The position numbers and the translations under genes were made by a program. Shown one piece after another: positions 1 to 5,396 of a DNA stretch of 5,396 nucleotides. The notes under the pieces were generated by a model. That model was not told where the DNA came from and searched no databases. It was given only the letters and a program-made list of their open reading frames with translations. Position 1 is the stretch's first letter. Each line of letters opens with the position of its first letter. This stretch comes from Comamonadaceae bacterium (GTDB lineage: Bacteria; Pseudomonadota; Gammaproteobacteria; Burkholderiales; Burkholderiaceae_C), in the NCBI GenBank assembly GCA_947460065.1, contig CANHGF010000198.1:1-5396 (forward strand), given 5' to 3'.

Positions 1-1376
1 AGGGCCAGGTAAAGCAGTACCACGGCCGGAATCACCGCACCGAGGTTGCCGACGATGGCAGCCATCTGCGAGCGGATCAGGTGAGCGACTTCGTCAACGA
101 AGCGAAACACGCTCGATGGGTGGTCGAGCACCCGCAGGCGGGCAACCATGGCCGGAGCCGTCATCGAGGGCTGCTTGGTTGCCAGACTGAAGTGCAGCAT
201 CTGGATCAGAATAAAACTGAGCGCGTAGTTCAGTCCCGCCCACCAGCCCGACCAGAACAGGGACAGCCCCCAGGCCGCAATCAGGAATTTGAACCAGGTA
301 GTCAGTCCCACCAGAGCGCCGCCACCCATGGCGGTGCCCAGCATGTGCCGGTATGCCGGCCAGTCGCGTGTGATGTAGTGCTCGCCCGTCTCAGCCGTGC
401 GCTCGGCCACACGGGCCGCTGTCAGCTGAGTGCTGTCAGCCAGCAAGGCCCGAACGCTACGGCCGGCCGCCCCCTGCTGCACCAATTGGGCCAAGAGCTT
501 CAGGCCGGCCCTCTGCTGCGAGGCGTTCTCCAGCAGGTCCAGCAGCAAATGCCCACGCTCGGCCCGTCGACGCATCTGGCGTACCTGATAGACCACCTCC
601 ACGGAAATGCCGTGCTCGTCCAAATGCTCATAGACCGAGGCGCAAGCCCACTGGGACCCAACCAGCATGAAGCGCAGTTCGTCCAGCGGCTCAGTCAGAT
701 CCTGCCCCTGATCCATGGCCTGCTTCAAGGCCTGCAAGCCGCTAGGCAGCTGCTCAAAGCAATCGGTGCGGCGGGCCTGCTGCGACATGCGCTGGCGCAG
801 GTCAGCGCGAAAACCGCTGGCGCTGATCTGCCCCACGCAATGAGCCAAGGCGCGCACCACCGTACGCAACCAAGGGCTGACATTGGAAGCGGCGACAGCC
901 TGGCCTGAGTCGGGGGCGGTCGACGGCGAACACAGCAACTCGCTCAAAGTCTGGATCTGGGCCGGGCTGAGGGCCTGAATCCAGAGCGCATCGCGCTCGT
1001 CGTGGAAGACCAACGAAAACAAGTCGGCAGGGTCTTTCGTGACCGGGGAGACCGGCAACACCTTGCGCAGCACCCGGTGGCCGAGTTCAGCCAGAAACAT
1101 TCCGCGAGAAGCCAGGCCGAAATCGGCCAACACGCAGGCAAGATCAAAGTCTTGCTCGAGCGCATGCCACAGCCTGCGAACCCGCTCTCGAGCCAGCTCG
1201 TCGGACTGCAGGTGCTTAAGCAGCGCATCCATGCGCGCCAGTACGTCAGGCACCCTGCCCTCGCGGCCGCGCAGCCAGGCTAGCACATCGCGCAACCAAA
1301 GGTGCCGCAAAGGCGCGTCGTGGGCCTGCTCGAGCTGCTGGAGCAGCCCATCCAAGGGGGCCTGTTCTACTCTCAT
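1..1376 (-). CDS. Gcr-type 'site-specific recombinase' family membrane protein, N-terminal part (cut by the left edge)
   Basis: An open frame of 458 codons starts at ATG 1376-1374 and leaves the window without a stop. An in-frame TAA at 1388-1386 and no other start codon between it and 1376 fix the start. Residues 1 to about 340 are soluble, helical and rich in Leu, Arg and Gln. A hydrophobic block follows: about residues 346-394 (two or three membrane passes, many Gly and Trp) and 439-458. Between them lies LATKQPSMTAPAM (398-410), which with HYITRDWPAY (333-342) I recognise as a hallmark of the betaproteobacterial family annotated 'site-specific recombinase' or Gcr (Pfam SpecificRecomb). 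Members are usually near 650-700 residues, so about two thirds is visible. I see no Ser or Tyr recombinase active-site pattern, and a multi-pass membrane protein is an unlikely recombinase, so the name should be treated as historical. No clear Shine-Dalgarno precedes the start. The family call is firm; the function is unknown. Confidence 0.85.
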   Translation of the reverse strand, partial: MRVEQAPLDGLLQQLEQAHDAPLRHLWLRDVLAWLRGREGRVPDVLARMDALLKHLQSDELARERVRRLWHALEQDFDLACVLADFGLASRGMFLAELGHRVLRKVLPVSPVTKDPADLFSLVFHDERDALWIQALSPAQIQTLSELLCSPSTAPDSGQAVAASNVSPWLRTVVRALAHCVGQISASGFRADLRQRMSQQARRTDCFEQLPSGLQALKQAMDQGQDLTEPLDELRFMLVGSQWACASVYEHLDEHGISVEVVYQVRQMRRRAERGHLLLDLLENASQQRAGLKLLAQLVQQGAAGRSVRALLADSTQLTAARVAERTAETGEHYITRDWPAYRHMLGTAMGGGALVGLTTWFKFLIAAWGLSLFWSGWWAGLNYALSFILIQMLHFSLATKQPSMTAPAMVARLRVLDHPSSVFRFVDEVAHLIRSQMAAIVGNLGAVIPAVVLLYLA

Positions 1377-1448
1377 CGGACTAGCTTAACCCATGCCACC
1401 GGCCGATCAGTTCGCCGTTGGTGCCTGCCCTGCGACACAATCGGGCTC
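1377..1448. promoter_or_regulatory. divergent intergenic region between the Gcr-type gene and the LOG gene
   Basis: These 72 bp lie between two divergently read start codons, so promoters for both genes are expected here or just inside the coding ends. I could not find a convincing pair of -35 and -10 hexamers at 16-18 bp spacing on either strand. TTGGTG at 1418-1423 and CACAAT at 1436-1441 are only 12 bp apart. No operator-like palindrome is evident. The regulatory role is inferred from gene orientation alone. Confidence 0.4.
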
Positions 1449-2312
1449 ATGGAGAACACGCAGAATCTGTCCACCACCCGACTGGCGGACGCCTGGGCTG
1501 AATTGCAGGCTCACGCAGATGGCGGCACACCGCTGCAAGCTGACGCCTATCGCCTGGCCTTTGCCGACCCGGAGTTCCTGCTCAGGCGCGAAACCCGTGG
1601 ACTGCGCATGCAACTGGAAATGCTCAAGCCCGACCTGGAGCAGCAGCGCCTGGGCATTGAGAGCACCATCGTGGTTTTTGGCAGCGCCCGCTTTGTGTCG
1701 ACCGAACAGGCCGAACGCGAACTGCAGCAGGCTTTGGCCAATGGAGCCGATGCTGATCGCAAGCGGGCCGAGCGCCAACTGCGCAATTCAATTTACTACG
1801 AGCAGGCCCGGCAATTTGCCCAACTGGTGGCGCGCCACAGCAAGGCCTGTGCGGCAGAGCAACAGATCTTCATTTGCACCGGCGGCGGGCCCGGCATCAT
1901 GGAGGCGGCCAATCGGGGGGCACACGATGAGGGCATGCCCAACGTAGGCCTGAACATCGCTTTGCCCCATGAGCAAGGCGCCAACCCCTACATCACGCCC
2001 ACGCTGAACTTCAAGTTCCACTACTTTGCATTGCGCAAGATGCACTTCATGATGCGCGCCAAGGCGCTGGTAGCGTTTCCTGGCGGCTTTGGCACGCTTG
2101 ACGAACTGTTCGAAGTGCTCACCCTGGTACAGACCCGCAAGGCCAAACCAGTGCCCATCTTGCTCTACGGCAGCAACTACTGGAAGCGACTGTTTAACGT
2201 TGATGTGCTGCTCGAAGAAGGCGCGATCTCGGCAGGCGACCTGGACTTATTCCACTATGTCGACAGTCCACAACAGGCCTGGGAGCAGATCAAAAACTTT
2301 TACCGACTTTGA
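1449..2312 (+). CDS. LOG-family Rossmann-fold protein (TIGR00730 type), putative nucleoside-5'-monophosphate phosphoribohydrolase
   Basis: This 287-residue protein carries both LOG signatures: GGGPGIMEA (145-153), the phosphate and ribose binding loop, and PGGFGTLDE (211-219), with the expected catalytic Glu at 219 and an upstream Arg203 in the place of the family's conserved Arg. Characterised LOG enzymes split the N-glycosidic bond of nucleotides such as cytokinin riboside monophosphate or AMP, releasing the base and ribose 5-phosphate in the cytosol. The bacterial substrate here cannot be told. An N-terminal helical stretch of about 75 residues (FLLRRETRGLRMQLE near 41-55) precedes the first Rossmann strand STIVVFGSARF; this extension is typical of the longer proteobacterial members. 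ATG 1449 was chosen because family-like sequence begins there. An upstream in-frame ATG at 1302 would read antisense through the neighbouring gene's 5' end. No good Shine-Dalgarno is visible. The 3' end overlaps the convergent transporter gene by 13 bp. Confidence 0.92.
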   Translation: MENTQNLSTTRLADAWAELQAHADGGTPLQADAYRLAFADPEFLLRRETRGLRMQLEMLKPDLEQQRLGIESTIVVFGSARFVSTEQAERELQQALANGADADRKRAERQLRNSIYYEQARQFAQLVARHSKACAAEQQIFICTGGGPGIMEAANRGAHDEGMPNVGLNIALPHEQGANPYITPTLNFKFHYFALRKMHFMMRAKALVAFPGGFGTLDELFEVLTLVQTRKAKPVPILLYGSNYWKRLFNVDVLLEEGAISAGDLDLFHYVDSPQQAWEQIKNFYRL

Positions 2313-3520
2313 GCGTCTGAGCCGGGCGAGTCGCCCCGGCCGTGTTTGCCCTTGCCCACTGCGCGCAGCCCCCAGGCGACCCGTGAGCCACTGCCAACCA
2401 CCGCAGCAGCCATCCACAGCACACCGGACAGGCCGATCAGCGAACTGGCCGTGCCCAGCACCAAAGGCACCACCACACCGGTGGCGGTCACCGCCATCAG
2501 GCGCAGGCCCAGCGCCTCACCGTGTCGGTCGGGCGGCGTCACCTGATGCAAGATGCTCATCACCATAGGTTGCACCACGCCGAGAACCAGACCCATGCAA
2601 AAGGAACAGGCCCCCATGGCCAGGGCCGAAGGCAGGAGCGGATAGACGGCAAACAGCAATCCGGCGCTGATCATGGCGGTGACCATGACCGCCCACTCGC
2701 GGATGTGATCGGCCAGCAAGGGCAGCAGCAGACGCACCACACCGGTGGCCACCGCGAAGGCGCCCAGGATCATGCCGATCTGCGAAGCGCTCAGGCCGCG
2801 CTCGACGCCCAGCAAAGGCACCACCAGGCTGTGCACATCCCAGCTGGAAGACACAAACCAGTTGACCATCATCAGGCGGGCGACGCCGGGCTCGCGCAAG
2901 AGCTGCCAGGCCCGCCAAGCCGAGGGGCGCTCGCCCGCCGGCTGATCGTCCAGGACCTCGCGCACCGGCCGCAGCAGCAACCAGGTGATCAGCGGCACCA
3001 CCGCCATCAAGGCAAAGGCGGCCTGAAAGCCCTGCACACTGCCGGGGCTGGGGCCGGCATGGTCGATCAGAAAGCCCACCGCCAGGGCGCCGCCCAGGTT
3101 CGACACCGATGGGCCTATGGCCAACCAGCTGAAGGAGCGCCGCAGCTGAGCGCCCCCTTCGGACAGGCGCCCGACTTGACGCTGCACCGTGATGACGGCC
3201 GCGCCGGCCGCGCCGCCCGTCAAGAAAGCGGTGACGCACAGGACGCCAAACACTGGCCATATCGCCGCCAGAGCGCCACCCATGCAGGCGGCTATGACCG
3301 CAAACGCGATCGGCCGCTTCAATCCGTGCCGATCGGCGTAGCGCCCTACCGGAATGGCCAGCAGCACCTGCGCAAGCCCGAACAAGGCCAGCAGCAAACC
3401 TATCGCCGCTGCGCTATAACCTTCGTGCAGCGCCAGCAGCGGCGCAGCCATGCGGTTACCCGCCAAGGTCGAATGCAGAAAGATCTGGGCGCAGATCAGG
3501 CGCAGCAGTTCTAGGCTCAC
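2300..3520 (-). CDS. major facilitator superfamily (MFS) transporter
   Basis: This is a 406-residue inner-membrane protein with about 12 hydrophobic segments in two halves, split by a charged loop at about 184-213. Segments 1-3 fall near residues 8-31, 38-58 and 70-88. The loop between segments 2 and 3 holds the MFS signature GRYADRHGLKR (59-69). Segment 5 contains GPSVSNLGGALAVG (136-149), resembling the motif C region of drug/H+ antiporters. The tail after segment 12 is short and polar. The length is normal for the family. The start is GTG at 3520-3518: it is the first possible start after the in-frame stop of rmuC, it keeps the whole first membrane segment, and AGGGCGG lies 7 bases upstream as a plausible ribosome site. 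The next Met, residue 24, would cut into segment 1. The gene follows rmuC by 39 bp and is probably co-transcribed. The substrate is unknown; export of a small molecule is a guess from motif C alone. Confidence 0.92.
   Translation of the reverse strand: MSLELLRLICAQIFLHSTLAGNRMAAPLLALHEGYSAAAIGLLLALFGLAQVLLAIPVGRYADRHGLKRPIAFAVIAACMGGALAAIWPVFGVLCVTAFLTGGAAGAAVITVQRQVGRLSEGGAQLRRSFSWLAIGPSVSNLGGALAVGFLIDHAGPSPGSVQGFQAAFALMAVVPLITWLLLRPVREVLDDQPAGERPSAWRAWQLLREPGVARLMMVNWFVSSSWDVHSLVVPLLGVERGLSASQIGMILGAFAVATGVVRLLLPLLADHIREWAVMVTAMISAGLLFAVYPLLPSALAMGACSFCMGLVLGVVQPMVMSILHQVTPPDRHGEALGLRLMAVTATGVVVPLVLGTASSLIGLSGVLWMAAAVVGSGSRVAWGLRAVGKGKHGRGDSPGSDAQSR
2321..2340 (+). terminator. GC-rich hairpin 8 bp after the LOG stop codon, possible terminator
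   Basis: GCCGGG (2321-2326) pairs perfectly with CCCGGC (2335-2340). Two further C-G pairs can form inside across a bulged C, closing an AGT loop. It is followed by CGTGTTTGCCCTT, which has only a weak T stretch, so efficiency as an intrinsic terminator is uncertain. The hairpin lies within the last codons of the transporter gene on the other strand. For that strand, a run of five T (complement of 2292-2296) lies about 25 bases past the stem, too far for a classical terminator. Confidence 0.35.
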
Positions 3521-3559
3521 CGAGTCACCGCCCTGGCTATTGCTGCAGCGCTCACCGGA

Positions 3560-5065
3560 TCATCCTTCCTGTCCACTGGCCGGCTCTAGCGGCTCGGTTG
3601 GATCTGCGGGCAGCAACAGGTTGGCCTCAGCCTGCGGCAGGGCCTGCACCTGCTTGAGCGCCCGGCCCATCACCCGGCTGCGCTGCTCGGCGCTGTCGAG
3701 GGTGTTGAGCACCGTCTGGGTCTGGGCCTTAACCCGCGCCAGCACATCGCCGAACTTGCCGAACTCGGTCTTGACCGCGCCCAGCACCTGCCAGACTTCG
3801 CTCGAGCGTTTTTCCAGCGCCAGGGTGCGAAAGCCCATTTGCAGGGAATTGAGCATGGCCAGCAAGGTGGTCGGTCCGGCAATCACCACCCGGCATTCGC
3901 GCTGCAAAGATTCGACCAGCCCGGGCCGGCGCAGCACCTCGGCATACAGCCCCTCGCTGGGCAGAAACACGATGGCAAAGTCGGTGGTGTGCGGTGGGCT
4001 GATGTATTTCTCGCTGACCGAGCGGGCCTGCAGCCGCACGCTGGCCTCCAGGGCGCGGCCGGCCGCTTCAACGCCGCCCACATCGGCCAGCTGCTGCGCG
4101 GCCAGCAGGCGCTCATAGTCTTCACTGGGAAACTTGGCATCGATCGGCAGCCACAAACCGGGCCCGTCGTCCTGGCGCCCTGGCAGGCGCACCGCAAAGT
4201 CCACCGCATGGCGACTGCCGGGCACCACGCTGGCCTGGGCCTGGTATTGATCGACGGTGAAGACCTGCTCGAGCAGACCCGCCAGTTGGGTCTCGCCGAA
4301 AATGCCGCGGGTCTTGACATTGCTGAGCAGGTGCTTGAGGTCACCCACGCCCTGCGCCAGGGTCTGCATCTCGCCCAAGCCGCGATGCACCTGCTCGAGC
4401 CGCTGGGCCACATGGGCAAAGCTGGCGTCCAGCCGGGCCTGCAGGGTGCTTTGCAGCTTCTCGTCGACGGTGGCACGCATCTGCTCGAGCTTGCGTTCAT
4501 TGCCCTCCTGCAGCAGCGTCAAGCGCTGCTCTATGGCTAGGCGAATGTCAGCCAGCAATTGCTCCTGGCGCTGGCTCATTTGCTGCAACTGGCCCTGCAT
4601 GTCTTGCGCAAAGCGTCGCAGCACCAGGTCTTGGGCCTCGCGGGTCTGCGCCATCGCCTGCGTCAGGGCCTGGCTGCTGGCCAGTGATTGCTGGTTCAGC
4701 GATTGCGCACTGGCCTGCAGGCTTTGCGCCAGTTGCTGTTGCATGGCCGCCAGTTGCACCCGAAAGGAGTCGATCTGCTCGTTCTGGGTGCGCGCCACAT
4801 CGCCGGCCTGGGCGAGCAAGGTTTGCTGAAACAGTGCCAGCGACTGCTGCAATTCCGATCGAGTGTCGCGGGCGCTGCCCTGCACCTGCTCACGCAGCTC
4901 GCGCTCGAGTCGCTCACCGGAAACCCGCAATTGCTGCACCTCGGCCAGCAGCACCGCGCCGGCCTGGGCCTGCCCCCGACCCGGCAGCCGGGCCAATACC
5001 AGCCCCAGCAGCAGCACGATCAGGGCCAGCAATGCCAGGGCCAGCCAGAAAAGAGATTCGGTCAT
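3560..5065 (-). CDS. rmuC: DNA recombination protein RmuC homologue
   Basis: This 501-residue protein has the standard RmuC layout. A single membrane anchor (residues 5-26, mostly Leu and Ala) is followed by a long coiled-coil region (about 40-235) rich in Gln, Leu and Ala, then the conserved RmuC domain (about 240-465). Family landmarks are LKHLLSNVKTRGIFGE (243-258), VDF (288-290), PIDAKFP (307-313), FLPSEGLYAEV (367-377) and VVIAGPTTL (393-401). D289, D309 and K311 fit the D...DxK pattern of PD-(D/E)XK nuclease folds predicted for this family. RmuC in E. coli limits inversions at short inverted repeats; the biochemical activity is not settled. A polar tail follows from about 480. ATG 5065-5063 is chosen because the membrane anchor begins immediately after it. 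The only Shine-Dalgarno-like bases, AGGGA, sit very close to the ATG. The MFS gene follows 39 bp downstream and probably shares the transcript. Confidence 0.96.
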   Translation of the reverse strand: MTESLFWLALALLALIVLLLGLVLARLPGRGQAQAGAVLLAEVQQLRVSGERLERELREQVQGSARDTRSELQQSLALFQQTLLAQAGDVARTQNEQIDSFRVQLAAMQQQLAQSLQASAQSLNQQSLASSQALTQAMAQTREAQDLVLRRFAQDMQGQLQQMSQRQEQLLADIRLAIEQRLTLLQEGNERKLEQMRATVDEKLQSTLQARLDASFAHVAQRLEQVHRGLGEMQTLAQGVGDLKHLLSNVKTRGIFGETQLAGLLEQVFTVDQYQAQASVVPGSRHAVDFAVRLPGRQDDGPGLWLPIDAKFPSEDYERLLAAQQLADVGGVEAAGRALEASVRLQARSVSEKYISPPHTTDFAIVFLPSEGLYAEVLRRPGLVESLQRECRVVIAGPTTLLAMLNSLQMGFRTLALEKRSSEVWQVLGAVKTEFGKFGDVLARVKAQTQTVLNTLDSAEQRSRVMGRALKQVQALPQAEANLLLPADPTEPLEPASGQEG

Positions 5066-5087
5066 GTCCCTATTGTCGCGCCCTGCC

Positions 5088-5123
5088 GCCGCCGGGGAGC
5101 GGCCTGGCTGTCAAGCCGGCGGC
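5088..5123. repeat. GC-rich inverted repeat between the dehydrogenase gene and rmuC
   Basis: GCCGCCGG (5088-5095) and CCGGCGGC (5116-5123) are perfect 8-bp complementary arms around a 20-base spacer. No T-run follows on the minus strand, so it is a poor intrinsic terminator for the dehydrogenase. The spacer contains TTGACA on the minus strand (5114-5109), an exact -35 hexamer, but no -10-like hexamer lies 16-18 bases beyond it. The arms are seen directly; any role is unproven, and such short GC arms can arise by chance in DNA of this composition. Confidence 0.3.
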
Positions 5124-5149
5124 AGCGGCAGCAGCCGCCCGGCCATGGG

Positions 5150-5396
5150 TCAGCGCGGATCGGGGTTGAGCGCGGTCAGCAGGGGCTGGCCGCTAAAAAA
5201 TGCCAGCAGGTTATCAGCTGCCAAGTGCGCCATGGCCTTGCGGGCCGGGGTGCTGGCGCTGCCGATGTGCGGGGTCAGCACCACATTGGGCACCTCCAGC
5301 AGACCCGGGTGCACGCCGGGCTCGCCCTCGAAGACATCGAGCCCGGCAGCGGCGATCGTTCGGTTCTTCAGAGCCACGGCCAGGGCCGCGTCGTCG
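5150..5396 (-). CDS. D-2-hydroxyacid dehydrogenase (NAD(P)-dependent), C-terminal fragment cut by the right edge
   Basis: The frame is open from the right edge to TGA at 5152-5150, giving the last 81 residues of a protein that is usually about 310-330 long. The fragment begins in the helix DDAALAVALKNR and continues with AAAGLDVFEGEP and NVVLTPHIGSAS, signatures of the D-isomer 2-hydroxyacid dehydrogenase family. By comparison with E. coli SerA, the Glu of GEP and the His of TPHIG are the catalytic acid/base pair. The short loop between them and the tail GQPLLTALNPD resemble glyoxylate/hydroxypyruvate reductases, which reduce 2-oxoacids such as hydroxypyruvate in the cytosol. The catalytic Arg and the GxGxxG cofactor loop lie outside the window, so NADH versus NADPH use and exact substrate cannot be judged. 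The GTG at 5377 is internal, not the start. The gene precedes rmuC by 84 bp on the same strand. Confidence 0.92.
   Translation of the reverse strand, partial: DDAALAVALKNRTIAAAGLDVFEGEPGVHPGLLEVPNVVLTPHIGSASTPARKAMAHLAADNLLAFFSGQPLLTALNPDPR

Noticed and set aside
81..908. A 275-codon plus-strand open frame antisense to the Gcr-type gene
   Set aside because: It is in the codon-phase mirror of the real gene and has low-complexity Gln/His/Pro-rich composition; the minus strand carries recognisable family motifs.
1302..1448. A 49-residue N-terminal extension of the LOG protein from an upstream ATG
   Set aside because: The extension would overlap the 5' end of the divergent gene, has no family resemblance, and contains an atypical Cys/Trp/Arg-rich stretch. 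ATG 1449 starts family-like sequence.
2522..3514. A 330-codon plus-strand open frame antisense to the MFS gene
   Set aside because: Its product is rich in Gln, His, Ala and Arg without any domain, while the opposite strand encodes a clear transporter. Long antisense frames are expected from GC-biased codon use.
3839..4540. A 233-codon plus-strand open frame antisense to rmuC
   Set aside because: It mirrors the conserved RmuC domain and coiled coil and has no recognisable domain of its own.
4440..4960. A repeat-like, Gln-rich stretch in rmuC that could suggest tandem duplication
   Set aside because: It is the heptad-like coiled coil expected between the membrane anchor and the RmuC domain; I see no repeated DNA unit.
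5377..5379. An apparent start at 5377 (GTG on the minus strand) giving a 75-residue small protein
   Set aside because: The frame is open to the window edge and upstream residues DDAALA match the dehydrogenase family, so this is an internal codon of a larger gene.

Overview
The window looks like ordinary chromosomal DNA from a GC-rich betaproteobacterium, most likely of the Burkholderiales and perhaps near the Comamonadaceae. The evidence is strong GC bias at third codon positions, tight gene packing, and a membrane protein of the so-called Gcr/SpecificRecomb family, which I know mainly from betaproteobacteria. The organism call is an inference from gene content and composition; no rRNA or other marker gene is present.

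Layout from left to right. Positions 1-1376 (minus) hold the N-terminal 458 residues of a Gcr-type 'site-specific recombinase' family protein that runs off the left edge. A 72-bp divergent intergenic region (1377-1448) separates it from a LOG-family (TIGR00730-type) Rossmann-fold protein on the plus strand (1449-2312). That gene converges on, and overlaps by 13 bp, a 12-segment MFS transporter on the minus strand (2300-3520). Upstream of the transporter on the same strand, 39 bp away, is a complete rmuC gene (3560-5065). Beyond an 84-bp GC-rich spacer comes the C-terminal quarter of a D-2-hydroxyacid dehydrogenase (5150 to the right edge).

The minus-strand genes read in the order dehydrogenase, rmuC, MFS transporter. 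rmuC and the transporter are close enough to share a transcript. The dehydrogenase may or may not be part of the same unit. The LOG gene and the Gcr-type gene are divergent and must be driven from the short region between them. The products do not form one obvious pathway: RmuC is a genome-maintenance protein, the LOG protein is a nucleotide-monophosphate hydrolase family member, the dehydrogenase is metabolic, and the transporter's substrate cannot be read from the sequence.

I found no RNA gene, CRISPR array, insertion sequence, attachment site or clear new system. The points that deserve a second look are modest: the doubtful functional name of the Gcr-type protein, the overlapping convergent gene ends with a hairpin just inside the transporter gene, and the inverted repeat with an isolated -35-like hexamer upstream of rmuC.
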